Shown here in pieces: positions 26,101 through 35,179 of a stretch of 64,000 nt of DNA. Each line of letters opens with the position of its first letter. Position 1 is the first letter of the stretch. The position numbers were made by a program, and so were the translations under genes. The notes under the pieces were generated by a model. It saw only the letters and a list, made by a program, of their open reading frames with translations. It did not search any database and was not told the origin of the DNA. The DNA lies in assembly GCF_001428485.1 (NCBI RefSeq), contig NZ_LMHS01000003.1:930922-994921 (forward strand), written 5' to 3'. The DNA comes from Microbacterium sp. Root180. Its GTDB lineage: Bacteria > Actinomycetota > Actinomycetes > Actinomycetales > Microbacteriaceae.

Positions 26101-28501
26101 CGCCGGTGAGCCGTGGCTCGTGAGGGTGGTGTCATCGGATGCCGCTGCGGACGAGGCCTTCTACGGCATCCACGTCGACTACCCCGCCGAGGACCCGCTC
26201 CCACGCTGCACGCCGTGGATCGCCCCGCCGGCGAGCGGACCGGACGAGGTCGACGGATCGGGGACGATCGATCCGCTCGCCCCCTTTGCGCCCTACGGCT
26301 CCGTCGACCCCGACGGATCCGTCGATCCGCTCGATCCGGATTCCAACCTCGGGGCGCCGGTCGCCCTGACCAGCGACGCCGTGACCGCCACCACGAACAC
26401 CGTCTTCGTCACGGACGCGATCCGCATGCGGGATCTGCACGGCCAGGATGGCGTCGACGAGGTGATCGCGGCGATCCGAGCGCTCGACGGCGTCGGCGAG
26501 GTCGGCGACGGCCCCGTGAAGGGCGCCGTCCTCACCGTCGACGGCGACGCGGGAGTGGTCGCAGCAAGGGCGGTGCTCGACGCGGACCCGTGCTCGGTCT
26601 CGGCGCGCCAGGCGGTGGTGAGGGCGATCAACCGGTACCTCGCCGCGGCGATCGGCGCGCAGCGTGAGCACATCGCGGCGATCGTCATCGTCGGCGGCGA
26701 CGACGTGATCCCCCACGCTCCCGTCGCCCAGCGCAGCGAGACGGTCACCGAAGTGGGGCACGCGGGAGCCCTGCGCCTGGCGGGGATCGGCGGCACGTCG
26801 TGCCCGGCCGTCGAGGCCGGCGCGATCGACCCGTGCGCCACGCCGCAGTCCGCGGCGGCAGCAGGCGGGTTCCTCCTCACCGACGACCCCTACGCGTTCG
26901 CGGATGCCTACCCTTCGCGTGGTGGTCATGTCTATGTGCCGGCCGTCGGCATCGGGAGACTGATCGACGCGCCCGATGAGATCCGCGCCCAGCTGGATCG
27001 CTTCCGCTGGGCCGAGGGCGTGCTCGAGGGCGACTCCCTCCTGGCCACGGGCTACGGTCCGTGGTCCGATCTCCCCGAGGCAATGAGCGCGGCGCTGAGC
27101 TGGCGGACCGGCGGAAGCGACGTGATCCTCGAACCCCGATGGACGACGGCGGATGCCGAGGCTGCACTGTCGCCGCGAGACGGGAGCGATGCGCCGGCGA
27201 TCATCGCGCTCAACACCGTCGGGGATGAGCGGCGGATGATCTCGGGCGCTGCGGTCGCGGACGGAACCGGGGAGGATTCCGCGCTCACGGCGGAAGACCA
27301 CCGCCCCTCACCACCTCCGGCCGCCGAAGAGCGCTTCGACCCCGGTGCATCGACGGAGTTCCAGGGAGCGCTCGCGCTGTCGCTCGGGTGCCACTCGGGG
27401 GTGCACCTGCCGGAATCGATCTACGGCGACGAGCCGCACTGGGCCGGCACGTTCACCGACGCGGGTGGCTTCGTCGGGAGCACCGGATGCGGCCTCGCCG
27501 ACGAGAGCGCGCTCGGTCCCAGCGAGCGGCTCCTCGCGCTCTACGCCGGGTGGATCGGCGTCGACGGCGAGAACGGGCCGGTGTCGGCGGGATCGGCACT
27601 CGCCTTCGCCAAGCAGTCCTATATCGCCTCGGCTGCGCAGTACACCGAGGCCGACGCGCTGGCTCTCGAGCAGACGATCTTCTACGGGGTACCCCTCTAC
27701 ACGTTCCGCGACTCGACCCGGCCACCCCCGCTCGCGGAGGCGGCTGCCCTCGCGGACGACGGCGCGGGGGTGCTCCGGCTGCGCCCCTCGGTGGCGACGG
27801 TCACGCTCACCGACCCGACGGGAGCGGCGAGGGTGTTCCTCACGGCCGACGGGCAGGACCCGCTCAGCGTGGCAGGGCAGCCGCTGGTCCCCGCCGTCAC
27901 GCGAACCGTGCCCGCTGCCGACGCCGCGGGCGCGGCGGCCAGAGGAGTGCTGGTCACGGGGCTGAACTCGCAATGGCGCGAGCCGGTCGAGCCCGCGGTC
28001 GCCGACCCCCGGGCGAGGATGTCGCGATCGGAACCCTCGCCCGCCGCCCCGCCATCGGCGGCAGCACTCGCGACGTTGACGCAGCAGGGGAGTCCCGACG
28101 GACCGTTGACGGTCGTCGTGGCGACGGCGGCGCGCCTGTCCACCGAATCCGCGGGCGCGACGCGCTTCGAGGTCTACTCCGACATGGAGCTCGAGCTGCT
28201 CTACGGTGACGCGAACGATGCGATCGCGCCCGTGATCACGGCGGCTGTCCCGGGCTCGACGTTCCGTGCCGTCGCGGTCGATCCCTCGGCATCCGGGGGT
28301 GTGGCGCGCGCACTGCTCCTCGTCGCCTCGGCGGGCACCGGCGACGACGTCCAGACGTGGCGGGCTGTCGAACTGCAGCCGGGGGACGGCGACGACTGGT
28401 CGGCCGCTATTCCGACGGGCGTCGGCACGGACTACCGGTGGGTGCTCCAGGTCGTCGACGACGCGGGCAATGTGACCACCGCTCACAGCGACTGCGAGTG
28501 A
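23147..28501 (+). CDS. Large secreted protein with PD40-like repeats and C25-like domain
   Basis: 1784 residues from ATG 23147; an upstream in-frame ATG at 23090 would give an N-terminus less like a signal peptide. Signal sequence about 1-53 (ALAQVLLAAVTAAGLAAIPA, cleavage near AAA/E). Residues 80-470 hold six PD40/TolB-like repeats of the form SADGRYVAFVS. Residues 480-700 are Leu-rich (ELGELPLDRLRLGATVLADL) with LRR-like spacing, followed by beta-rich domains. From about 1083 a Cys-peptidase clan CD (gingipain C25-like) core appears: VIVGGDDVIPH near 1181, PAVGIGRLID, LSLGCHSGVHLPES (Cys 1415), GSTGCGLADES, and SALAFAKQSY. The His expected in the IIALNTVGDERR strand is not seen, so activity is doubtful. 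No cell-wall anchor is visible. Confidence 0.75.
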   Translation: MGTRATASVSDRGPAGGAGRPAHRRARAALAQVLLAAVTAAGLAAIPAPAAAEVSAVPGVEYVAGADVYLVSRTDRGESGDPSITPDGQRVAYVSTAADLTDGTRPDLPNIFLATASPGSSDPFSGRPLLVSRPDRSLAQVPADGLSVDPVVSADGRYVAFVSLAGNLAPGTQSGDPASIFVRDTVARTTIRLDGGVTPDGSSVRPDISDDGRYVVFESDAVNLSPGDVNGATDVFVADLDADGDGDRGDVAVTRLLPGRSVPGGLSRPAISGDGEWIVYTASVADPAATVPTPTSAGVFRIHRRTGVSEQVLPRASAGAIDANGTVIAARADDCGGSPAIVAAALDEGGRWNVVAVGASSGAADEPAPAVSADGSSIAFAGSPDSGDAGVEAVVRVATPRWPEAVPVGSGCPRGGAAVIVVGPGRTPALSASGRTVALAGQGDMSRADRSVTAIDLHTHDGLSVTNTMRSGAIAHYVTAAEIAGVSSTALLGEAGELARLELGRLQELPTGIGPELGELPLDRLRLGATVLADLPLNVPGLPGGWHTVLPDSPFADDVAEHVTLQSIVDWAGGVDGSAPGGQSAVATAVRSIRLGDIARLGTPAGELSPTSLLLGDVPLADLPIEGAGDPLDDWRAAVRAQRVDLDITGETVLAEADEAGLDLGAIGLEDLGLADIPAASATAGPETTVGEALFSLVAPRDYPWQAFDPSSLPADVPTEVRADDDCTGAACGGSARFRFTFDSGPGEPTRFADAAASVRLPATTAPASILVGETGPESVTVEQPYAGDVQVDGSLVRLPLGDGIAGTTRSVSIAYTASRGLGAWVTSATLTGGGVVARNAVEPAESRTDAEPDAVDDGSPSADPAGAAVLTESSVRYGAVEANGTAVTEGWYRVAPPRPGHRVVVAASAADRGLTVTLLEPSAATTPLGIAARRDAPSRAVPGAPGLSIGSGFGTTVDGYDVVDVAQSAAGGSATVEARWSEVDAGEPWLVRVVSSDAAADEAFYGIHVDYPAEDPLPRCTPWIAPPASGPDEVDGSGTIDPLAPFAPYGSVDPDGSVDPLDPDSNLGAPVALTSDAVTATTNTVFVTDAIRMRDLHGQDGVDEVIAAIRALDGVGEVGDGPVKGAVLTVDGDAGVVAARAVLDADPCSVSARQAVVRAINRYLAAAIGAQREHIAAIVIVGGDDVIPHAPVAQRSETVTEVGHAGALRLAGIGGTSCPAVEAGAIDPCATPQSAAAAGGFLLTDDPYAFADAYPSRGGHVYVPAVGIGRLIDAPDEIRAQLDRFRWAEGVLEGDSLLATGYGPWSDLPEAMSAALSWRTGGSDVILEPRWTTADAEAALSPRDGSDAPAIIALNTVGDERRMISGAAVADGTGEDSALTAEDHRPSPPPAAEERFDPGASTEFQGALALSLGCHSGVHLPESIYGDEPHWAGTFTDAGGFVGSTGCGLADESALGPSERLLALYAGWIGVDGENGPVSAGSALAFAKQSYIASAAQYTEADALALEQTIFYGVPLYTFRDSTRPPPLAEAAALADDGAGVLRLRPSVATVTLTDPTGAARVFLTADGQDPLSVAGQPLVPAVTRTVPAADAAGAAARGVLVTGLNSQWREPVEPAVADPRARMSRSEPSPAAPPSAAALATLTQQGSPDGPLTVVVATAARLSTESAGATRFEVYSDMELELLYGDANDAIAPVITAAVPGSTFRAVAVDPSASGGVARALLLVASAGTGDDVQTWRAVELQPGDGDDWSAAIPTGVGTDYRWVLQVVDDAGNVTTAHSDCE

Positions 28502-28508
28502 CTCGGGC

Positions 28509-30608
28509 TCACCGCACCGGTGCGCCCTCCTCCTCCATCTCGTCGAGCTCGTCGAGCTCCGCGGCGTGCTCGGCGGCGCCGATCACGTCGTCGGGATCGG
28601 TCGCGGCCTGCTCGAACTGCGACGTGTAGAGGCGGAAGTACGCGCCCTTCGCAGCGATGAGCTCATCGTGGGTGCCCTGCTCGGCGATGCCGCCGTTCTC
28701 CATCACCAGGATCAGGTCGGCGTCGCGGATCGTCGACAGGCGGTGCGCGATGACGAAGGACGTCCGCCCCGCGCGCAGCGCTGCCATCGCGTGCTGCAGC
28801 AGGAGCTCGGTGCGCGTGTCGACGGAGCTCGTCGCCTCGTCGAGGATGAGCACCGACGGCTGCGCCACGAACGCGCGCGCGATGGTGATGAGCTGCTTCT
28901 CGCCGGCCGAGATGTTCGACGCCTCCTCGTCGAGGACGGTGTCGTAGCCCTCGGGGAGGGAGTGCACGAATCGATCGACGTACGTCGCACGCGCCGCCTC
29001 GAGGATGTCGTCGTCGGTCGCGTCGGCTCGCCCGTAGCGGATGTTCTCTCGGATCGTTCCGGCGAACAGCCACGGATCCTGCAGCACCATGCCGGTCTTC
29101 GCCCGGATGTCACGGCGCGTGAGTTCGGCGATGTTCTGGCCGTTGAGCAGGATGCGCCCGCCCTCCAGCTCGTAGAACCGCATGATGAGGTTGACGAGGG
29201 TCGTCTTGCCCGCGCCGGTCGGGCCGACGATCGCGACGGTCTGGCCCGGCTCGACCCGGAAGGACAGGTCGTGGATGAGCGGACGATCGGCCGAGTACGA
29301 GAACGCGACGTCCTCGAACTCGATCGTGCCGTCGCCGTCGACCGGAGCGGGGGCGTCGGCGGCGTCGGGCTCCTCCTCGGTCTCGTCGAGGAGTTCGAAG
29401 ACGCGCTCCGCCGACGCGGTGCCCGACTGCACCACGGCGGCCATGCCGCCGAGCTCGGACAGCGGCTGGGTGAACTGCTGCGAGTACTGGATGAACGCCT
29501 GCACGTCGCCCAGTCGCAGCTGACCGCTCGCGACCATGAGCGCACCGAAGACGGCGATGCCGACGTAGGTGAGGTTTCCGATGAACATCATCGCGGGCAT
29601 CATGATGTTCGAGAGGAACTGCGCGGTGAACGACGCCCGGTAGAGCTCCTCGTTCTCGACCCGGAACGCCTCGCGCGACGCCTCTTCACGGCCGAAGACC
29701 TTCACCAGCGCATGGCCGGAGAACGACTCCTCGACGCGCGCGTTGAGACGGCCGACCTTGCGCCACTGCACCCCGAACGCCTTCTGCGACCGCGGTCCGA
29801 TGACGCCGAACAGGACGGCCATCAGCGGGAAGCTCACCAGCACGACGAGGGTCAGCTGCCACGAGATCGACAGCATCATGATGAGCACGCCGATGACCGT
29901 GAGCACCGCGGTCAGCGCCTGCGAGAGCGACTGCTGCATCATCTGGGTGATGTTGTCGATGTCGTTCGTGACACGGGAGATGAGCTCGCCGCGCTGCACG
30001 CGATCGAAGTAGCGCAGCGGCAGACGGTTGATCTTCGCCTCGACCTGCTCGCGCAGGCGCCACATCGTGCGCACCATGATCACGTTGATGACGTAGCCCT
30101 GCAGCCACATCAGCAGCGAGGACGCGAAGTACAGCGCCAGCACGATCAGCAGTACGCGGCTCAGCGCGAAGAAGTCGACGCCTGCGCCGGGCACGAAATT
30201 CTGCATCGCGCCGACGATGTTGGCGAGGTCCTGCTGACCCTGCGCCTCGAGAGCGGCGACGACCTGCTCCTGAGTGGTGCCGGCCGGCGCCATGCCCGAC
30301 ACGACGCCCTCGAAGAGGATGTTCGTCGCCTCGCCGAGCACCTTGGGAGAGATCACCGCGAGCACGACGCCGATCGCACCGAGGACGGAGGCGAAGGCGA
30401 AGGCCACGGCGCTGGGCTTCAGCAGTCCGAGCAGGCGGCGGAATGACGGGCCGAAGCGCGCAGCCTTTCCCGGCGCGACCGCGCCGGACCAGTCGTCGGC
30501 CGAGATGCGAGCCTGCTCGCCCATCTCGATCTCGAGCTTCTCCTCCGCGGAGAGAACCTGCTCGACGGGCTTGCGCTTGCGCGCGCGGGTGCGCTTCTCG
30601 TCGCTCAT
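28509..30608 (-). CDS. Heterodimeric ABC exporter subunit, catalytic half
   Basis: 699 residues: a basic N-terminal extension (KRTRARKRKP), a six-helix membrane domain (about 70-400) and an ATPase domain (about 430-680). Walker A GPTGAGKT, signature ISAGEKQL, Walker B ILDEATSSVD with the catalytic Glu, and HRLSTIRDAD with the switch His. An unusual insert of about 60 residues (GATNILFEGVVSGMAP to FVPGAGVDF, near 100-155) sits in the first extracellular loop. The ATG overlaps the stop of the partner gene. It most likely pairs with that partner as an LmrCD/TM287-288-type multidrug exporter. The C-terminal tail is acidic. Confidence 0.9.
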   Translation of the reverse strand: MSDEKRTRARKRKPVEQVLSAEEKLEIEMGEQARISADDWSGAVAPGKAARFGPSFRRLLGLLKPSAVAFAFASVLGAIGVVLAVISPKVLGEATNILFEGVVSGMAPAGTTQEQVVAALEAQGQQDLANIVGAMQNFVPGAGVDFFALSRVLLIVLALYFASSLLMWLQGYVINVIMVRTMWRLREQVEAKINRLPLRYFDRVQRGELISRVTNDIDNITQMMQQSLSQALTAVLTVIGVLIMMLSISWQLTLVVLVSFPLMAVLFGVIGPRSQKAFGVQWRKVGRLNARVEESFSGHALVKVFGREEASREAFRVENEELYRASFTAQFLSNIMMPAMMFIGNLTYVGIAVFGALMVASGQLRLGDVQAFIQYSQQFTQPLSELGGMAAVVQSGTASAERVFELLDETEEEPDAADAPAPVDGDGTIEFEDVAFSYSADRPLIHDLSFRVEPGQTVAIVGPTGAGKTTLVNLIMRFYELEGGRILLNGQNIAELTRRDIRAKTGMVLQDPWLFAGTIRENIRYGRADATDDDILEAARATYVDRFVHSLPEGYDTVLDEEASNISAGEKQLITIARAFVAQPSVLILDEATSSVDTRTELLLQHAMAALRAGRTSFVIAHRLSTIRDADLILVMENGGIAEQGTHDELIAAKGAYFRLYTSQFEQAATDPDDVIGAAEHAAELDELDEMEEEGAPVR

Positions 30609-32338
30609 CGCGCGACCTCCGCTCCGAGCTGGGATTCGACGATCTCGCGATAGGTCTGGCTGGTCTCCAGCAGTTCTTCGTGCGTGCCGAGTCCGACGAT
30701 GCCGCCGTCGTCGAGCACCACGATGCGATCCGCCTCGGTGACCGTCGAGATGCGCTGCGCGACGACGATCTTCGTCACCTCAGGCAACTCTCGCCACAGC
30801 GCTTGGCGCAGCCGCGCATCGGTCGTGAGGTCGAGGGCCGAGAATGAGTCGTCGAACACCAGGATCTGCGGCGTGTGGACGATGGCGCGCGCGATCGCGA
30901 GACGCTGACGTTGCCCGCCCGACACGTTCGTGCCGCCCTGGGAGATCGGCGAGTCGAGCCCTTCGGGCATCTGGCTCACGAAGTCGCTCGCCTGTGCGAT
31001 CTCGAGCGCACGCCACAGCTCGGCGTCCGTGGCGTCCTCCTTGCCGAACCGCAGGTTCGACGCCACCGTTCCGGTGAACAGGAACGGCCGCTGCGGCACG
31101 AGGCCGATGGCTGCCCAGAGCGCGTCGAGATCGGCCTCACGCACGTCGACTCCGCCGACTCGCACCGCTCCACCGGTGACATCGAACAGGCGGGGCAGGA
31201 GCGAGATCAGCGTGGACTTGCCCGCACCGGTCGAGCCGACGATCGCGACCGTCTCACCGGGCTCGGCCCGGAAGCTGATGCCCGACAGGATCGGGTGCTC
31301 GGCGCCCGGGTAGGTGTAGGTCACATCCTCGAACGCCACGGAGCCGGGGGCCGGAAGCTGCGGCGCGGCGCCGGTCGGGCGCGCGAGCGTGGAGCTGGTC
31401 TCCAGCACTTCGCCGACGCGCTCGGCCGAGACCGCCGCACGCGGGATCATGAGCGCCATGAAGCTCGCCATCATGACGCCCGAGAGGATGATCATGATGT
31501 ACTGCATGAAGGCGAACAGGGTGCCGATCTGGATCTCGCCGGCGTCGACCTGCATCCCGCCGAACCAGATCACTCCGATCACCGTGACGTTGAGGATGAG
31601 CATCACCGCGGGGAAGAGGACGACGAACAGCGACCCGACCTTGCGCCCGACGACCATGATGTCGGTGTTGGCCTCGCGGAAGCGCTCCTCCTCGATCGGC
31701 TCGCGCACGAACGCGCGGATCACCCGGATGCCGGTGAGCTGCTCGCGCATCACCCGGTTCACTCCGTCGAGCTTTCCCTGGTAGCTGCGGAACAGGGGCA
31801 CCATGCGGAAGATCAGCAGTCCGGCGACCACGAGGAGCACGGGCACGGCGACCGCGATGATCCACGCGAGGCTCGGGGCCTGCTCGATCGCGAGCAGCAC
31901 GCCGCCGATCGCGAGCAGGGGCGCCGACACCAGGAAGGTCGCGCCCATCATCGCGAGCATCTGCACCTGCTGGACGTCGTTGGTGTTGCGGGTGATGAGC
32001 GAACCCGCGCCGAAGCCGGTCACCTCACGCTCGGAGAAGCTCGAGACGCGCTCGAAGATCCCGTCGCGCAGGTCGCGCCCCATCCGCATGGCCGCCTTCG
32101 CGGCGAAGTACGTGGCGATGATCGCGGCGACGATCTGCGCGAGCGAGACGGCGAGCATCACGAGGCCCGTGCGCCAGATGTACTCGGTGTCACCCTGGGA
32201 GACCCCGTTGTCGATGATGTCGGCGTTGAGGCTCGGAAGGTAGAGCGAGCCCAGCGCCGACGCGAACTGGAACACGAGCACCCCGAGCAGGAGCCACCCG
32301 TACGGCTTCAGATAGCGGACGAGGAGTTTTGCGAGCAC
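30605..32338 (-). CDS. Heterodimeric ABC exporter subunit with degenerate ATPase site
   Basis: 577 residues: membrane domain about 1-310 (MLAKLLVRYLKPYGWLLLG) and ATPase domain 335-575. Walker A GSTGAGKS and signature NVSGGQRQRL are intact, but Walker B reads LVFDDSFSALD, with Asp in place of the catalytic Glu. Such a substitution is the hallmark of the degenerate site in heterodimeric exporters, so it should work with the protein encoded immediately downstream (4-nt overlap). Drug or lipid export is likely. A 10-bp palindrome (32501-32510) lies in its probable promoter. Confidence 0.9.
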   Translation of the reverse strand: MLAKLLVRYLKPYGWLLLGVLVFQFASALGSLYLPSLNADIIDNGVSQGDTEYIWRTGLVMLAVSLAQIVAAIIATYFAAKAAMRMGRDLRDGIFERVSSFSEREVTGFGAGSLITRNTNDVQQVQMLAMMGATFLVSAPLLAIGGVLLAIEQAPSLAWIIAVAVPVLLVVAGLLIFRMVPLFRSYQGKLDGVNRVMREQLTGIRVIRAFVREPIEEERFREANTDIMVVGRKVGSLFVVLFPAVMLILNVTVIGVIWFGGMQVDAGEIQIGTLFAFMQYIMIILSGVMMASFMALMIPRAAVSAERVGEVLETSSTLARPTGAAPQLPAPGSVAFEDVTYTYPGAEHPILSGISFRAEPGETVAIVGSTGAGKSTLISLLPRLFDVTGGAVRVGGVDVREADLDALWAAIGLVPQRPFLFTGTVASNLRFGKEDATDAELWRALEIAQASDFVSQMPEGLDSPISQGGTNVSGGQRQRLAIARAIVHTPQILVFDDSFSALDLTTDARLRQALWRELPEVTKIVVAQRISTVTEADRIVVLDDGGIVGLGTHEELLETSQTYREIVESQLGAEVAR

Positions 32339-32500
32339 GGATGTCCCCCCAGGAACTCTGACGGATGCCGCGACCGGCGTCCGAAGGGTGATGCCCTCAC
32401 CATGCCACGACCCGACGACATCGCGTCAGGGTTGTTCACAGGGAGCGAAACACGAGGTGTGAGGACGCCGGGGCTGCGGCATCCGGCGTACACCGTAACA

Positions 32501-32510
32501 CGATATATCG
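32501..32510. promoter_or_regulatory. CGATATATCG palindrome in the ABC exporter promoter region
   Basis: A perfect 10-bp AT-rich palindrome 163 nt upstream of the exporter start. On the minus strand TACGGT follows 3 nt later as a candidate -10, so the palindrome would lie in the -35/-10 spacer. This is a common place for PadR- or TetR-type repressors of drug exporters. No regulator gene is adjacent. The assignment is tentative. Confidence 0.4.
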
Positions 32511-32523
32511 CGCTTGCCGACCC

Positions 32524-33768
32524 TCAGACCTCGAGCGGAGTGGCGGCTGCGACGGCCTCGTCGTCCTCGGTGGCGACGAGCTGGCCGCATGCCCCGTCGA
32601 TCTCCTTGCCGCGCGTGTCTCGCAGCGTCGTCGGGACGCCGGCGTCGTTGAGGCGGCGCACGAACTCGTTCTGCACGGGGACGTCGGACGCGGTCCAGAT
32701 CGAACCCGGCGTCGGGTTGAGCGGGATGGGATTCACGTGCACCCAGCCGCGACCGCGAGCATTGAGCTTCTCGGCCAGGAGGTCGGCGCGCCACGCGTGG
32801 TCGTTCATGTCCTTGATGAGGGCGTACTCGATCGACACGCGGCGGCCGGTCTTGTCGAAGTAGGCGCGGGCGGCATCCAGGGCCTCGTCGACCTTCCACC
32901 GGGAGTTGACCGGAATGAGCTCGTCGCGCAGGCGATCGTCGGGCGCGTGGAGCGAGAGCGCGAACGTGACGGGGATGTCCTCGTTCGCGAGCTTCGTGAT
33001 CGCGGGCACGAGACCCACGGTCGAGACGGTGATGCCGCGTGCGCTCATGCCGAGGCCGTGCTCCTTGTCGGTCATCACGCGCACGGCCTGCATCACGCGG
33101 GCGTAGTTGGCCAGCGGCTCCCCCATGCCCATGAACACGATGTTCGACACGCGCTCGGCGGAGTGGTCGTCGCGCTTCTTCCCGCCCAGCCCGCCGTCGG
33201 CGATGAGGCGGTTGGCCCGCACGATCTGCTCGACGATCTCGGCGGCCGACATGTTACGGGTGAGTCCGGCCTGCCCGGTCGCGCAGAAGGGGCAGTTCAT
33301 GCCGCAGCCCGCCTGGCTCGAGACGCACAGGGTGATGCGACCGGGGTAGCGCATGAGCACCGACTCGACGAGGGCGCCGTCGTGCAGCTTCCACAGGAAC
33401 TTGATCGTGTCGCCGCGGTCGGTCTCGAGTCGCCGCACCTCGGTCAGCAGCGGCGGCAGCATCCCGTGCACGAATTCTTCGCGCCCTGCGGCGGGAAGGT
33501 CGGTCATGTCGGCGGGATCATGGGTCCAGTGCTGGAAGTAGTGCTTCTCGAGCTGCTTCGCCCGGAACCCCGGAAGGCCCAGCTCCGTGACCTTCTCCAC
33601 GCGCTGCTCGGGTGTCAGGTCCGCCAGGTGCACCGGCGGCTTGCCGCGCTTGGGCGAAGCGAACTGGAGGAGCGGACGGCCTTCGGCGTCCTTCTGCTGG
33701 GTCCAGCCCTCGGTGGCGGGACGCACCTGGCGGGGCTTGGTGGTGCGCACGGGGGGCTGGTCGGTCAT
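32524..33768 (-). CDS. rlmN: Dual-specificity 23S rRNA/tRNA adenine-C2 methyltransferase
   Basis: 414 residues. A radical SAM enzyme that methylates A2503 of 23S rRNA and A37 of some tRNAs. The cluster motif [15 protein letters not shown] (CxxxCxxC) lies near residue 145, GMGEPL near 200 and SLHAPDD near 265; the C-terminal Cys region CGQL near 395 carries the methyl-accepting Cys. The N-terminal 60 residues are a basic extension. TACCCT sits 6 nt before the ATG, suggesting a leaderless transcript divergent from the gene at 33827. The family is about 370-420 residues, so the gene is complete. Confidence 0.95.
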   Translation of the reverse strand: MTDQPPVRTTKPRQVRPATEGWTQQKDAEGRPLLQFASPKRGKPPVHLADLTPEQRVEKVTELGLPGFRAKQLEKHYFQHWTHDPADMTDLPAAGREEFVHGMLPPLLTEVRRLETDRGDTIKFLWKLHDGALVESVLMRYPGRITLCVSSQAGCGMNCPFCATGQAGLTRNMSAAEIVEQIVRANRLIADGGLGGKKRDDHSAERVSNIVFMGMGEPLANYARVMQAVRVMTDKEHGLGMSARGITVSTVGLVPAITKLANEDIPVTFALSLHAPDDRLRDELIPVNSRWKVDEALDAARAYFDKTGRRVSIEYALIKDMNDHAWRADLLAEKLNARGRGWVHVNPIPLNPTPGSIWTASDVPVQNEFVRRLNDAGVPTTLRDTRGKEIDGACGQLVATEDDEAVAAATPLEV

Positions 33769-33826
33769 GCTCCGAGGGTAGGGGACGCACCTGAACGATG
33801 CCCGGATCGGGACTACCGTGGTGATC

Positions 33827-34462
33827 GTGGACGTCATGGATGCCGCCACCCGCGTCGACGCGACGCGCGCGCCCGACCCGCCGGCACTGTCCCGGCGGGC
33901 GGCGATCACGCTCGCGGCGATCGGCGGCGCCATGATCCTGGCGATCGGCGGCGCCGTTCTCGTTCGCGCAGCGCTGCCCCCAGAACCCGAACCCGCCACC
34001 CGTGCGCTGCTCGCGCCGGCCGTGCGCGAGGCCCGCTCCGCCTACTCCTTCGCCTGGGACCGCGAGGCCGTGCCCCTGCTCCAGATCCCGCTGGACGGAT
34101 CGTTCGGGCGCTACATCGACCTGCCGACGGCGACCGAGGTGCCCGACTTCCCCGCCACCGGGACGGTCGAATGGGCCTACCCGCTGGGCACCTACTTCGG
34201 GTGGGATGTCTGGATCGCGGGGGCCTCCGTCGCGGGGACCGGGCTGCAGCGCGAGCACTGCATCGCGATCGAGCGCAACGGCGAATCACGCACCCGCTGC
34301 GTGCCCGCGGCGCTGCGGAAGCAGAGCGCGCTCGTCGTCTCGGTGGCGTTCGCGTCGATCACCCCCGAGGACCGTCCCGTCGGGATGATGCCGGACGAGC
34401 GCCTGGGGTTCTGGTGGAACCACGACCGTGCGGTCACCGTCCTGCTCGGCGACGATCCCTGA
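33827..34462 (+). CDS. Membrane-anchored hypothetical protein
   Basis: 211 residues if started at GTG 33827, favoured because TACCGT (33814-33819) lies 7 nt upstream as a leaderless -10; GTG 33818 and ATG 33836 are alternatives. One membrane segment near residues 30-50 ([20 protein letters not shown]) follows a short cytoplasmic part. The outside domain contains two Cys (near 145 and 157, REHCIAIER and RTRCVPA) that may form a disulfide, and repeated aromatic segments ([22 protein letters not shown]). No known catalytic motif. Function unknown. Confidence 0.65.
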   Translation: MDVMDAATRVDATRAPDPPALSRRAAITLAAIGGAMILAIGGAVLVRAALPPEPEPATRALLAPAVREARSAYSFAWDREAVPLLQIPLDGSFGRYIDLPTATEVPDFPATGTVEWAYPLGTYFGWDVWIAGASVAGTGLQREHCIAIERNGESRTRCVPAALRKQSALVVSVAFASITPEDRPVGMMPDERLGFWWNHDRAVTVLLGDDP

Positions 34463-34480
34463 CCGGACTATCGTTTCCTC

Positions 34481-35119
34481 GTGGTCCCTCCCGAGAACCT
34501 CCTCGCCTTCACGCTCGCCGCATTGGTGCTCATCGTGATCCCCGGACCCAGCGTGCTCTTCACGATCGGCCGGGCACTCGCCCTGGGCCGCATCGGCGGA
34601 CTGCTCAGCGTGCTCGGCAACGCCCTCGGCCTGCTGCCGGTGATCGGCCTCGTCGCGCTCGGCGTCGGCGGCATCGTCGCCCAGTCGGTCGTGCTCTTCA
34701 CGATCGTGAAGGTGGCGGGCGCCGCGTACCTGATGTACCTCGGCGTGCAGGCGATCCGCCACCGCTATCGGGCCGCCGAGCAGGCCAGTGGTGCGCTCCC
34801 GCCGCGCTCGGCCTGGCGTCAGCTGGGCGAGGGCTTCGTCGTGGGCATCACGAACCCCAAGACCATCGCGTTCTTCGTCGCCGTGCTGCCGCAGTTCGTC
34901 GACCTCTCGGCGGGATCGGTGCCGCTGCAGATGATCCAGCTCGGCCTGGTCTTCTTCGTCATCGCCCTCCTCTCGGACGGCGCGTGGGCGCTCGCGGCCG
35001 CGGGCGCGAGGTCGTGGTTCGGCAAGTCCCCGAAGCGCATCGCGCGCCTCTCCGCCACCGGCGGCGGACTCATGATCGGACTCGGCGGCATCCTGCTGTT
35101 CACCGGCGCCGAGCACTGA
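34481..35119 (+). CDS. LysE/RhtB family amino-acid exporter
   Basis: 212 residues from GTG 34481, with TATCGT (34469-34474) 6 nt upstream indicating a leaderless mRNA. Six hydrophobic segments; the family hallmark IVIPGPSVLFTIGRAL occurs near residue 18 and GITNPKTIAFFVAVLPQF near 120. RhtB proteins export homoserine, threonine, leucine or related compounds by proton antiport. Length matches (about 205-215). Neighbours give no clue to the specific substrate. The stop codon lies inside an inverted repeat that may terminate transcription. Confidence 0.88.
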   Translation: MVPPENLLAFTLAALVLIVIPGPSVLFTIGRALALGRIGGLLSVLGNALGLLPVIGLVALGVGGIVAQSVVLFTIVKVAGAAYLMYLGVQAIRHRYRAAEQASGALPPRSAWRQLGEGFVVGITNPKTIAFFVAVLPQFVDLSAGSVPLQMIQLGLVFFVIALLSDGAWALAAAGARSWFGKSPKRIARLSATGGGLMIGLGGILLFTGAEH

Positions 35120-35146
35120 CCCGGCCGCGAACCCGGTCTCGGCGCC
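35105..35146 (+). terminator. Possible terminator hairpin after the RhtB gene
   Basis: GGCGCCGAG (35105-35113) and CTCGGCGCC (35138-35146) are perfect 9-bp arms around a 24-nt GC-rich loop that includes the gene's TGA. The gap lies between convergent genes. There is no T-tract, so termination strength is uncertain. Confidence 0.4.
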
Positions 35147-35179
35147 GAGCGCTGCAGTTCCCGACGGGCGCGAGGAGGC

